The position numbers were made by a program, and so were the translations under genes. Shown here piece by piece: positions 8,758 to 14,962 of a stretch of 14,962 bases of DNA (position 1 is its first letter; the number at the start of each line of letters is the position of its first letter). The DNA is from Acidobacteriota bacterium (GTDB lineage: Bacteria > Acidobacteriota > Holophagae > Thermotomaculales > Thermotomaculaceae): the NCBI GenBank assembly GCA_027067895.1, contig JAMOUY010000042.1, forward strand, positions 1-14,962, written 5' to 3'. A model generated the notes under the pieces. That model had not been told where the DNA came from, searched no databases, and was given only the letters and a program-made list of their open reading frames with translations.

Positions 8758-9277
8758 ATTTTCTTTTGTAAATTCCCATCAATGTAGCCTGCTCAATAAT
8801 GTGCCCTTTAATTGCGTTTAAAACTTCTTTTTTTGTTGCTCCGGGAAATAAATTAAGTTTTTTATCTATTGCGTAAAGTTTGAAAAAATATCTGTGTGCT
8901 CCCGTTATTTTAGGCGGACAGGGTCCCCCGTATCCAATTTTTCCCCAACTGTTTTTCCCTTGAATAATTCCGTTTTTTAACGTTTTCTTTTTAGGAATAT
9001 CCGGTTGCAATTCTTTTGTAGAAGGGGGAATGTTGTAAACAACCCAATGAACCCATGTGCCCATAGGTGCGTCGGGGTCGTCCATAATAAGCACAAGGCT
9101 TTTTGTTTTTGGGGGAATTTCCGAAAATTCAAGAGGGGGTGAGATGTCTTTGCCGTCGCAAGTGAAAACAATAGGTATTTTTTCCCCGTTTTTTATTGCT
9201 TTGCTTTTTATTTTAAGAGCGTAACTATAAGAGACGAATACAACAAAAACGAATAAAATCATGAAAAATTTTCTCAT
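8756..9277 (-). CDS. Exported PEBP-family (YbhB/YbcL-like) protein
   Basis: Phosphatidylethanolamine-binding-protein fold. Bacterial YbhB/YbcL members are small ligand- or anion-binding proteins of unsettled role; some eukaryotic relatives inhibit kinases or proteases. Of 173 residues, 1-20 are a signal peptide (cleavage near SYSYA/LKIK), so it is periplasmic or secreted. Family signatures: FTCDGKDISPPLEF (38-51), DDPDAPMGTWVHWVVYNIP (66-84), GPCPP (118-122) and GAHRYFFKLYA (126-136). These line the small anion/ligand pocket (D67, H77, H128). Mature length fits the family. The ATG has a GGGAGGC site (9282-9288) at about 4 bp. It starts 49 bp after the transglutaminase-like gene ends and may be the last gene of that operon. 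Two TATAAT-like boxes on the minus strand (9297-9302 and 9308-9313) could give it a separate start, but no good -35 accompanies them. Confidence 0.93.
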   Translation of the reverse strand: MRKFFMILFVFVVFVSYSYALKIKSKAIKNGEKIPIVFTCDGKDISPPLEFSEIPPKTKSLVLIMDDPDAPMGTWVHWVVYNIPPSTKELQPDIPKKKTLKNGIIQGKNSWGKIGYGGPCPPKITGAHRYFFKLYAIDKKLNLFPGATKKEVLNAIKGHIIEQATLMGIYKRK

Positions 9278-9326
9278 TTTTGCCTCCCGAAAAGAAATTA
9301 TAAGTTTATTATACCTCTTTTCGGTT

Positions 9327-11876
9327 TTATTGGGTTTGTTGAATTATTGTTTCTTTTTTAAAGTCGGGTCCTATTATGTCGTAAAATTTGTTATCGTCGC
9401 TTTTTATCACCGCAAAGGGGGTTATGGTTTTTGAACTGTAAATTTTAAAACTTTTTATAGATTGCGGATCCGAAAAGAATTCGTCTGGATTTACGGATTT
9501 TAATTCAAATTTGTTTAAAGAGATTACAATGCTTTCAATTTCCTGCCCTGTTTGGTCTATTCCGTATATTTTAACCTGTGCCGAATAGTTTTTTTCGTTT
9601 TTTATAAAAATGGTTGTTTTTAAATTGTGCTGGTTGATGTTTGGCATATAGTAAGTTATCATTCCGTCGTTTTTTCTCGGCGGAAGGTATGACGCAAGCA
9701 TTCCTTGGTCATGGTCTCCGTATAGGGCAAATATGGATATTGCTCCTTGTTTTACTTTGAATTCTATTCTTTCCACGTCGTCGAGATTAAGGTTGTCGGG
9801 AAGAAAATTTTCAAAAACACCTACTTTTTTCTCGTGCGGGTAAAGAGTGAGGTAGTAATGATTTTGAGAATTGTCATTTCCGATAGCGGTTACATATAGT
9901 TTTGCGTTTTTATGGTCATACGGATTGACAATTGCTATCCCTGCCCAAGGATTGTCTGTTTGAGGCATTATGTCTTTTGTCACATACACGGTTTCGCCTT
10001 CTTTTACGGTTTGCGAATCTGCCGGGACATAAGCCAATTCCCTGTGGTTTCTTGTGCCGTAAAGCGCTGAAACAACCATGTTGTCTTTGCTGTAAAATTC
10101 AAGGTAACTTGTGTTGTCCATTTCAACGTCGGGAAAAAGGTTTTCAAAGACGTCAACAATTTTGCCGTATTGAGGCAGGTCAAAATATCCGTCTTTTAAA
10201 AGATGTTTGTTGTAGTCGTAAAGTTTGTAGTAAACTCTTATTTTTTTAAAATGGGACGGATTAACGATAACAAGACCGTACCACCAGTAATTTATTTCCG
10301 GCGGAACGTGGGGAAGAATAAACCTTTTTGCAGGATTGTTTGAGTAAAAAAGCCCCATTGACCCGTCGCCTTCCGATTGATAAAAACTTAATAATTTTAT
10401 ATGGTTGTCTTGGCAGTTTACTTTAATCCATAAAGGTATGCAGTCGTTAACGGTTAAAGGCAGTTCTTTAAATCCTGCCGTAAAATTTACGTTTTTTTCA
10501 ATAAGTTGAGAGTTGTTTTCAAAAATTCCAATAAGCGTTCCCTCTGCCGAGTTTACCTCGGTTTCTTCGTTTGTTTCTTGGTTTTTTATCGTGTACGGGA
10601 TAAATGCTCCGTAAACAAAATTATCCCAGAAAGAGGTGTCAAGTGTGTGAGGGATTATTATTGCGCTGTTCTTTTCTTCCGCCAAAATTGAATAATTGTC
10701 GTTGTAGTATCCTATTATCGGGTATTCGGCAACAAGGTAATAGTTTGTGATGTCGTCTGCATTTGCAAAGTTATAAAAAGCGCAACGTGATGCGTTGTCA
10801 TAGGTAAAGTAATCTGAAAAATTTTGGTTATTGTCGTAAATTGTTCCCACGGCGTAGTTTGAATATTCGTTGAAATAAAGTTTTAAGGTTACGTTTTCTC
10901 CCGGTTCTATAAAAAAGTTAAAATAATCGTCGTTTTTTATTCTGTAAATAAAGTTTTCGTCAATGGGATGAGATTGCTCAAAATTGTTGTCGGGCTCTTT
11001 TGCATCGTCTTCCGACGTGTACTCTTTTGAAATTATTGTACGGACTGTTTCCAGTGAGATGTAGGGGTTGTCGGACGCTATATGCTCGGGATACCAAGCA
11101 AAGTCGGGATGGTCGTTTACCGAATTTCCTGTCCATTGTCCAGAAATAGGGTTGCCGTTTATGTCAAGCGTTAAATCGTAAGTGTATGTTTTTGTAAAAA
11201 AATGAGTATCTTCGGTGTCGTCCGGGTCAAGCACGCCGTTGTCGTAAATATCCGTAGCACAGTAAATTTTTAATGTTACATGCCTTGTGCTTCCCTCGTC
11301 TGTATATGAAAGTTCGTATTTGTAAAGGGGATAAGTCCAAATCTCTTTTGTCGGGTCGGCGTCAATAAGTATGGGAATTCCGTTGTCTTTCAGGTATGTT
11401 TCCAAAACATTCTGAAAGTCCAGCGGATTTATGTCGTTAAAAGCATCGTCTCCGTTGTCTCCCGTATATCTTGTCCCGTAAACCGTGCCGTAGGCTTTTT
11501 GATAACACTCTGCAAGAAGTCCTTTCATATCTCCCACATAAAAAACCACTTTATTGTAAGTTGATTTATGGGGTGGTTCTTCTTCCATTACCGCAGATGC
11601 CGCCCAGCCGTTGCAATGTCCCCACCAGTTCGGTGCTTTTGGGTTGTAATGGTTTTGCAATTCCCACATTGTTGCAAGATAGGGCTGTCCGGTTGCAAAA
11701 TCGTACTTTTCCATAGGGGCGGGGTGCTGATTGTAATCAAGACCTGTGCACAATCCTCCGTTAATTATTGGCCACCAGTATCCGTTCCAAGGTCTCGGTG
11801 TTATTTCAACAACTTCGGTATCCGCAAAACAAAAAATAGTGAAAAAAATGGCAATTGTTGCAATTGCTTTTTTCAT
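9327..11876 (-). CDS. Secreted transglutaminase-elicitor-like protein with PPC-like and IVNP modules
   Basis: Exported 849-residue protein; signal peptide 1-18 (cleavage near CFA/DTE). Residues about 20-290 resemble the transglutaminase-elicitor family (GP42 type), whose members carry a Cys-based transglutaminase core. Supporting segments are PRPWNGYWWP (28-36), PAPMEKYD (52-59), the candidate nucleophile C88 in WWGHCNGWA (84-92) and a candidate catalytic His in HPDFAWYP (256-263). Residues about 293-400 look like a bacterial pre-peptidase C-terminal (PPC) domain, starting EPDNNFE with DDYFNFFI. The remainder (405-826) is four beta-rich modules, three of them matching modules of the C25 protease encoded nearby. 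Its ATG overlaps the upstream gene's TGA by 4 bp, and a GGGAG site lies at about 8 bp. Activity (protein crosslinking or deamidation versus proteolysis) cannot be told from sequence; the family call rests on motif memory. Confidence 0.68.
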   Translation of the reverse strand: MKKAIATIAIFFTIFCFADTEVVEITPRPWNGYWWPIINGGLCTGLDYNQHPAPMEKYDFATGQPYLATMWELQNHYNPKAPNWWGHCNGWAASAVMEEEPPHKSTYNKVVFYVGDMKGLLAECYQKAYGTVYGTRYTGDNGDDAFNDINPLDFQNVLETYLKDNGIPILIDADPTKEIWTYPLYKYELSYTDEGSTRHVTLKIYCATDIYDNGVLDPDDTEDTHFFTKTYTYDLTLDINGNPISGQWTGNSVNDHPDFAWYPEHIASDNPYISLETVRTIISKEYTSEDDAKEPDNNFEQSHPIDENFIYRIKNDDYFNFFIEPGENVTLKLYFNEYSNYAVGTIYDNNQNFSDYFTYDNASRCAFYNFANADDITNYYLVAEYPIIGYYNDNYSILAEEKNSAIIIPHTLDTSFWDNFVYGAFIPYTIKNQETNEETEVNSAEGTLIGIFENNSQLIEKNVNFTAGFKELPLTVNDCIPLWIKVNCQDNHIKLLSFYQSEGDGSMGLFYSNNPAKRFILPHVPPEINYWWYGLVIVNPSHFKKIRVYYKLYDYNKHLLKDGYFDLPQYGKIVDVFENLFPDVEMDNTSYLEFYSKDNMVVSALYGTRNHRELAYVPADSQTVKEGETVYVTKDIMPQTDNPWAGIAIVNPYDHKNAKLYVTAIGNDNSQNHYYLTLYPHEKKVGVFENFLPDNLNLDDVERIEFKVKQGAISIFALYGDHDQGMLASYLPPRKNDGMITYYMPNINQHNLKTTIFIKNEKNYSAQVKIYGIDQTGQEIESIVISLNKFELKSVNPDEFFSDPQSIKSFKIYSSKTITPFAVIKSDDNKFYDIIGPDFKKETIIQQTQ
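9399..10664 (-). repeat. C-terminal IVNP-module array of the transglutaminase-like protein (four modules)
   Basis: Protein-level repeats. Module B' is residues 405-512 (10341-10664), with IIPHT and WDNFV. Module C' is 517-620 (10017-10328), with YWWYGLVIVNP, ENLFPDVEM and ALYGTRNHRELAYV. Module D' is 636-734 (9675-9971), with PWAGIAIVNP, ENFLPDNL and ALYGDHDQGMLASY. Module E' is 740-826 (9399-9659), a divergent copy with TIFIKN and DQTGQE. Module order B-C-D is the same as in the C25 protease encoded at 4660-8715. Confidence 0.72.
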
Positions 11877-12271
11877 TCTTTTACTCCCGTAATTTTAAAA
11901 ACTGTGTTGCCTTTCTTTTCTTCCGTTGCTTTTTTGCCGTTTAAAAAGTTGAGAATTAGGGAAAAGGGATAGAAGTTTGACTTTAATTCAAGATTTATTT
12001 TTGAAGGCGATGTTACGGTAAAAATCTTTTCCTTTCCCGCAACTCTCTTTATTTCGGTGATTTTCACAACTTTCCCGTTTTTTATTGTCAAAGTGGCCTT
12101 TACCTTTCCGTTTAAAAAAAGTTTTATATTTTCGCCGTTTCGGACAGCCTTCCAGTTTAAGGAAAAATTCTCCCCGCAGAAGTTTTTGTAATCCCCTTTT
12201 ATTAAAATTGTTTTTGCCGGCAAAATAAGGCTTAAACAGATTATGAATAAAGCAAAGATTGTTTTTTTCAT
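11873..12271 (-). CDS. Small exported protein of unknown function
   Basis: 132 residues, no family recognised. A clear signal peptide (1-19, MKKTIFALFI core, cleavage near LPA/KT) directs export. The mature part is basic and rich in short alternating hydrophobic/polar stretches (KLFLNGKVKATLTIKNGKVV, about 50-69), suggesting a small beta-rich fold. The single Cys is C32 after cleavage. A GGAGGG ribosome site (12276-12281) precedes the ATG by 4 bp. It lies 13 bp after the lipoprotein gene and overlaps the transglutaminase-like gene by 4 bp (ATGA), so the three are surely cotranscribed and may work together at the cell envelope. Confidence 0.8.
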   Translation of the reverse strand: MKKTIFALFIICLSLILPAKTILIKGDYKNFCGENFSLNWKAVRNGENIKLFLNGKVKATLTIKNGKVVKITEIKRVAGKEKIFTVTSPSKINLELKSNFYPFSLILNFLNGKKATEEKKGNTVFKITGVKE

Positions 12272-12284
12272 AAATCCCTCCGAA

Positions 12285-12719
12285 TTAAGGATTGTAGAAA
12301 GGGTTGGAATTTGTTTTTAGGTTTACTTTCCATTCTCCGTTTTCCATAATCCATTTGTTTTTGACTATTATTCCGTCAAGGCGGTATCCTTGGAAGTCTA
12401 TTGAAATTTTTACCTTTACGTCAGCCTCTTTTTTGTCTTTGCCGTATTTTATCTCTTCAATTTCGTATTTAAGTACTTTAAAGTTTAACAATGAATAAAA
12501 CTTTTTTTCTGTAATCTCTTTTTTTAATTTCTCAGGCAGGAAATCATTGTAAAGCCTTAAAGTGTGTCCGTTGTAGTCAAAGGTGTAATTTCCCGTCATT
12601 CTTGCTTTCCAAAAAAGGTTTACTTTTTCTTCAAGAGGGATATGGTTTCCCGTTTTTAAACAGGAAACTAAACTTATCGTTAAAACCGCCGAAATTAACA
12701 AACCGAAAACTCTTTTCAT
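12285..12719 (-). CDS. Probable lipoprotein, NTF2-like in character
   Basis: First gene of the exported-protein operon, 144 residues. The signal sequence MKRVFGLLISAVLTI ends in a lipobox LVSC (17-20), so C20 should be lipidated and the protein membrane-anchored. The mature part begins with a helix resembling EEKVNLFWKA and continues with beta strands ending in a GEWKV-type strand. This pattern is common in small NTF2-like/SnoaL-like lipoproteins, but no specific family is claimed. The start at 12719 is preferred over an in-frame ATG 60 bp upstream (12779). It has an AAGGAGA site (12726-12732) at about 6 bp and places the signal peptide at the N-terminus, and the promoter candidate lies inside the longer version. 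Confidence 0.82.
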   Translation of the reverse strand: MKRVFGLLISAVLTISLVSCLKTGNHIPLEEKVNLFWKARMTGNYTFDYNGHTLRLYNDFLPEKLKKEITEKKFYSLLNFKVLKYEIEEIKYGKDKKEADVKVKISIDFQGYRLDGIIVKNKWIMENGEWKVNLKTNSNPFYNP

Positions 12720-12743
12720 AACCTTTCTCCTTTTGCATTTAAT

Positions 12744-12772
12744 ATTATCCGTCAAACTGACAAAAAAAACAA
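12744..12772 (-). promoter_or_regulatory. Candidate promoter of the exported-protein operon
   Basis: On the minus strand, TTGTTT (12767-12772) and GATAAT (12744-12749) are separated by exactly 17 bp, 25 bp upstream of the lipoprotein start codon. Read by eye; the -35 half overlaps an 8-base homopolymer. Confidence 0.5.
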
Positions 12773-12833
12773 TAGCCATAAATTTTTAGGTGTTTTGCCT
12801 CACAAAATTCCTATTTTTAGACGGCACAAAATA

Positions 12834-12842
12834 TGGTATAGT
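12834..12842 (+). promoter_or_regulatory. Candidate extended -10 promoter of the chalcone-isomerase-like gene
   Basis: TGG-TATAGT forms an extended -10 element about 40 bp upstream of the ATG at 12883; the -35 region is T-rich and poor. It diverges from the lipoprotein operon promoter, so a regulator binding between them could control both. Confidence 0.4.
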
Positions 12843-12882
12843 TTTATTGATAATTCTCTTAAAATTTTTTCGGAGGTTGGTT

Positions 12883-13443
12883 ATGAAAAAACTTTTGATT
12901 TTGGTATTGGCGGTTGTTCTTGCAGTCCCCTCTTACTCAATGAGAATAGCGGGAAAGAATATCCCAAACACCCTTAAATTCGGGGATACCACTCTTGTTT
13001 TAAACGGTGCCGGGATAAGAAAGAAACTTTGGATTAAAGTTTATGTTGGTGCTCTTTACCTTAAAAAGAAATCACACGATTACAATGCGATAATTAACGC
13101 CGACGAGCCAATGGCCATAAGAATGCACTTTGTTTACGACGGGGTTTCCGCAAGCAAGATGAAGTCTGCTTGGGAAGACAGTTTTGAAAACATTTTAGGC
13201 GAAGGATACGGCAATCTTAAAAACAAGGTTAACCTTTTTTTGTCGTTTTTCAACGTTAAAACCCATGAGGACGACAAATGGGATATGGTTTATATTCCCG
13301 GCGTTGGTACAAAAGTATTGTTTAACGGCAAGGAAAAGGGCGTTGTTCCCGGTCTTGATTTCAAAAAGGCTCTTTTTTCCGTTTTCCTTGCGAAAAATGC
13401 AGAGCATCAAGATTTGAGAGAAGGAATGCTTGGACTTGATTAG
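12883..13443 (+). CDS. Exported chalcone-isomerase-like protein
   Basis: 186 residues. A signal peptide (about 1-19, MKKLLILVLAVVLAVPSYS) makes it periplasmic. The mature protein matches the bacterial chalcone isomerase-like family. GAGIRKKLWIKVYVGALYL (42-60) forms the characteristic strand pair. WDMVYIPGVGTKVLFNG (133-149), then KGVVPGLDFKKALFSVFLA (152-170) and a closing LREGMLGLD complete it. The fold is shared with plant flavonoid enzymes, but bacterial members are thought to bind small hydrophobic ligands and their reaction, if any, is not established. The start at 12883 is chosen because GGAGG (12872-12876) sits 6 bp upstream and begins the signal peptide; an in-frame GTG at 12790 would bury it. 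Transcribed alone, ending in a strong terminator, and divergent from the lipoprotein operon. Confidence 0.85.
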   Translation: MKKLLILVLAVVLAVPSYSMRIAGKNIPNTLKFGDTTLVLNGAGIRKKLWIKVYVGALYLKKKSHDYNAIINADEPMAIRMHFVYDGVSASKMKSAWEDSFENILGEGYGNLKNKVNLFLSFFNVKTHEDDKWDMVYIPGVGTKVLFNGKEKGVVPGLDFKKALFSVFLAKNAEHQDLREGMLGLD

Positions 13444-13468
13444 TTTTTTTAAAAAATATCGGAAAGCG

Positions 13469-13493
13469 AAGGCAGGGTTTCCTGCCTTTTTTT
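13469..13493 (+). terminator. Rho-independent terminator after the chalcone-isomerase-like gene
   Basis: Eight-bp stem AAGGCAGG/CCTGCCTT (13469-13476 with 13481-13488), 4-nt loop, and a T run to 13493. It isolates the gene from the histidine kinase that starts 37 bp later. Confidence 0.9.
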
Positions 13494-13530
13494 ATTTTAA
13501 AAACATTTGTCAATGAGGTAATATTTAACC

Positions 13531-14733
13531 ATGGATTACGGACGGTTGAGAACGCTTCTTATCGGGACATTGTTTTTAGTTTCGCTTCTTTTCATTGTTT
13601 TTGTTGCAATTGTCAGGAAGTTAAGAAAGGATATTGAGGCTAAAAAAAACATTGAGCCCGACGATGTTTTTTATCAAAATTTGAAAACCGCTCTTGAAAA
13701 ACAGCACGCTTTAAACCAAGAAGTTCAAAGAAGAGAGCAGTTTCAGAAGGCAATTCTTGACAACATTTCCGTCGGAGTTGCCGTGCTTGACAAATACAAA
13801 AAATTTAGGGAAGTAAACTCTTTTTTCCGTTCTTTGTTCGGCGTAGAAGGGCAGGTTGCGGGAAAAACTATAATTGATTTGGGACTGCCTGACGAGTTTG
13901 TAGATTTTGTAAAATCAATAAATTTTTCCATGCTTTTTTCGCCGGTTGAACATCAGGTAAAAGCCGGAAATAAAATATTTTTAATCAGGGTTTCAAAAAT
14001 TAACTATTTCCAAAATGAAGAAGGGATGTTGCTTTTAATTCACGATATAACCGAGTTGGAAAATGCAAAAAAGAAACTTGAATTGAAAAACAGGCTTGAA
14101 TACATAGGCGAGATGTCGGCAAGCATGGCGCATGAGTTTAAAAACGCCATATCAACCGTAAAAGGCTATGCCCAAATGATTTTGTCTTTGCTTGATGAAA
14201 AAAAATCCAAGCCGAAAGAGTATGCTTCAAGAATTTTGAGGGAAAGCGAAAACATAAACGAGGTTGTAAACAAATTCCTTCTCTACGCCCGCCCGCTTCA
14301 ATTATCTGTTGAAGAAATAGAAGTATCTGATTTGCTGACCGAATTGAAAACTAAATTTGAAAAATTTCCCTATATTGAATTTTCCTCAAAGCCTGAAAAT
14401 TTTGTTTTCAAAGGCGATAGGCTTTTGTTAAAGCAGTGCTTTGCCAATATTGTCAGAAACGCTGTTGAAGGGGTTAAGGGTATTGACAATCCGAAAATCA
14501 GGGTAAGTTTTGAGAAAAACGGCAAGGAAGGTCTTGTTTTCAAAGTTAAAGACAACGGCAGGGGGATTCCCGACCATGAAATCAGCAGGGTTTTTGTGCC
14601 GTTTTTTACCACCAAAAGCGAAGGCACGGGACTTGGGCTTGCAATATGCGAAAAAATCATTGCAAAACATAACGGAGTTATTGAGGTAAATTCCGAAGAA
14701 AACAAAGGCACCGAGGTAGTGGTAAGGATATGA
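13531..14733 (+). CDS. Membrane-anchored PAS sensor histidine kinase
   Basis: Sensor kinase of a two-component system, 400 residues. One N-terminal transmembrane helix (about 8-29) has no periplasmic loop. A linker/coiled coil (about 30-72) leads to a PAS domain (about 73-175) that probably senses a cytoplasmic signal. HisKA follows, with the phospho-accepting H201 in SMAHEFKNAIS. The HATPase domain shows the N box (N306/N310 in NIVRNAVEG), DNGRGIP (341-347), VPFFTTK and GTGLGLAI. This layout resembles NtrB-type kinases that drive NtrC-type regulators. The start codon has only a GAGG (13515-13518) at a long 12-bp distance, so translation may be modest. It lies downstream of a terminator without a convincing promoter in the 37-bp gap. 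The stop overlaps the next gene's start. Confidence 0.93.
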   Translation: MDYGRLRTLLIGTLFLVSLLFIVFVAIVRKLRKDIEAKKNIEPDDVFYQNLKTALEKQHALNQEVQRREQFQKAILDNISVGVAVLDKYKKFREVNSFFRSLFGVEGQVAGKTIIDLGLPDEFVDFVKSINFSMLFSPVEHQVKAGNKIFLIRVSKINYFQNEEGMLLLIHDITELENAKKKLELKNRLEYIGEMSASMAHEFKNAISTVKGYAQMILSLLDEKKSKPKEYASRILRESENINEVVNKFLLYARPLQLSVEEIEVSDLLTELKTKFEKFPYIEFSSKPENFVFKGDRLLLKQCFANIVRNAVEGVKGIDNPKIRVSFEKNGKEGLVFKVKDNGRGIPDHEISRVFVPFFTTKSEGTGLGLAICEKIIAKHNGVIEVNSEENKGTEVVVRI

Positions 14734-14962
14734 CAAGGGTTTTGATTGTTGAGGACAGGCAGAGTTTAAGGGAAATGCTTGAAGAGTTTTTAGGCGAGAA
14801 ATACTATGTTTTTTCCTCGGAATCCGCCGAAGATGCGGAAAAGCACCTTGTCCATTACCCCGATATTGTGCTTTGCGATTTGAGACTTCCGGGAAAAAGC
14901 GGGATAGATTTTTTGTCCGTTGTTAAGGAAAAGTGTCCCGAAAGCGAAGTGATAATTATGAC
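14730..14962 (+). CDS. Response regulator, receiver domain (partial, runs off the window)
   Basis: Cognate partner of the preceding kinase; only the first 77 codons are present. The receiver shows the acidic pocket E8/D9, phospho-acceptor D50 in VLCDLRLPGKSG and a conserved Thr partly visible at the edge (MT). The ATG overlaps the kinase TGA by 4 bp and has an AAGGA site (14724-14728), so the pair is translationally coupled. The DLRLPGKSGIDFL stretch is typical of NtrC-type sigma-54 activators, but the output domain lies outside the window, so the class is an inference. Confidence 0.93.
   Translation, partial: MTRVLIVEDRQSLREMLEEFLGEKYYVFSSESAEDAEKHLVHYPDIVLCDLRLPGKSGIDFLSVVKEKCPESEVIIM

Noticed and set aside
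11471..11972. Plus-strand open frames opposite the transglutaminase-like gene's start
   Set aside because: They are Cys/Pro/Arg-rich, low-plausibility translations overlapping a well-supported signal peptide and catalytic domain on the other strand.
12720..12779. N-terminal extension of the lipoprotein gene from an in-frame ATG at 12779
   Set aside because: It would bury the lipoprotein signal sequence and overlap the promoter candidate; a good ribosome site supports the start at 12719.
12790..12882. Longer form of the chalcone-isomerase-like gene from a GTG at 12790
   Set aside because: The ATG at 12883 has GGAGG at 6 bp and starts the signal peptide; the extension looks like translated promoter DNA.
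13507..13524. TTGTCA and TAATAT boxes before the histidine kinase as a promoter
   Set aside because: The spacing is only 6 bp, so they cannot form one promoter; TAATAT would also leave almost no leader.
14370..14736. Minus-strand open frames of about 100 codons inside the histidine kinase gene
   Set aside because: They mirror the conserved ATPase domain coding sequence and have no support of their own.

Overview
The window is AT-rich, densely coded bacterial DNA. It holds nine complete genes and the start of a tenth. Five or six products carry Sec or lipoprotein signal sequences, including periplasm-type proteins (PEBP/YbhB-like, chalcone-isomerase-like) and a gingipain-type C25 protease. 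This suggests a Gram-negative-type (diderm) heterotrophic bacterium. The sequence alone does not fix the phylum. No tRNA, rRNA, CRISPR array, insertion sequence or phage gene is visible.

Left block (34-4497, all minus strand): in order of transcription, a 3-hydroxybutyryl-CoA dehydrogenase gene (hbd) with its own candidate promoter and a strong terminator, then a zinc-ribbon/TPR protein, then uvrC only 7 bp after it. The TPR gene and uvrC look like one transcription unit.

Centre (4660-12719): a 1351-residue secreted C25 cysteine protease on the plus strand faces a minus-strand cluster of four exported proteins. That cluster reads lipoprotein, small secreted protein, 849-residue transglutaminase-elicitor-like protein, PEBP-family protein. 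The two halves meet at a shared hairpin terminator at 8731-8757. The main observation of this window is that the C25 protease and the transglutaminase-like protein have unrelated N-terminal catalytic domains but related C-terminal tails of roughly 300-400 residues. The tails are built from about 90-100-residue modules with a W-x-G-x-x-I-V-N-P core and a downstream L-[FY]-G...LA signature. This looks like a shared surface or secretion module carried by two convergent exported enzymes.

Right block (12883-14962, plus strand): a periplasmic chalcone-isomerase-like protein diverges from the lipoprotein gene and ends in a clear terminator. A membrane-anchored PAS histidine kinase follows. It overlaps by 4 bp a response regulator gene that runs off the window end.

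All intergenic stretches are under 170 bp. The two divergent ones (4498-4659 and 12720-12882) hold the main promoter candidates.
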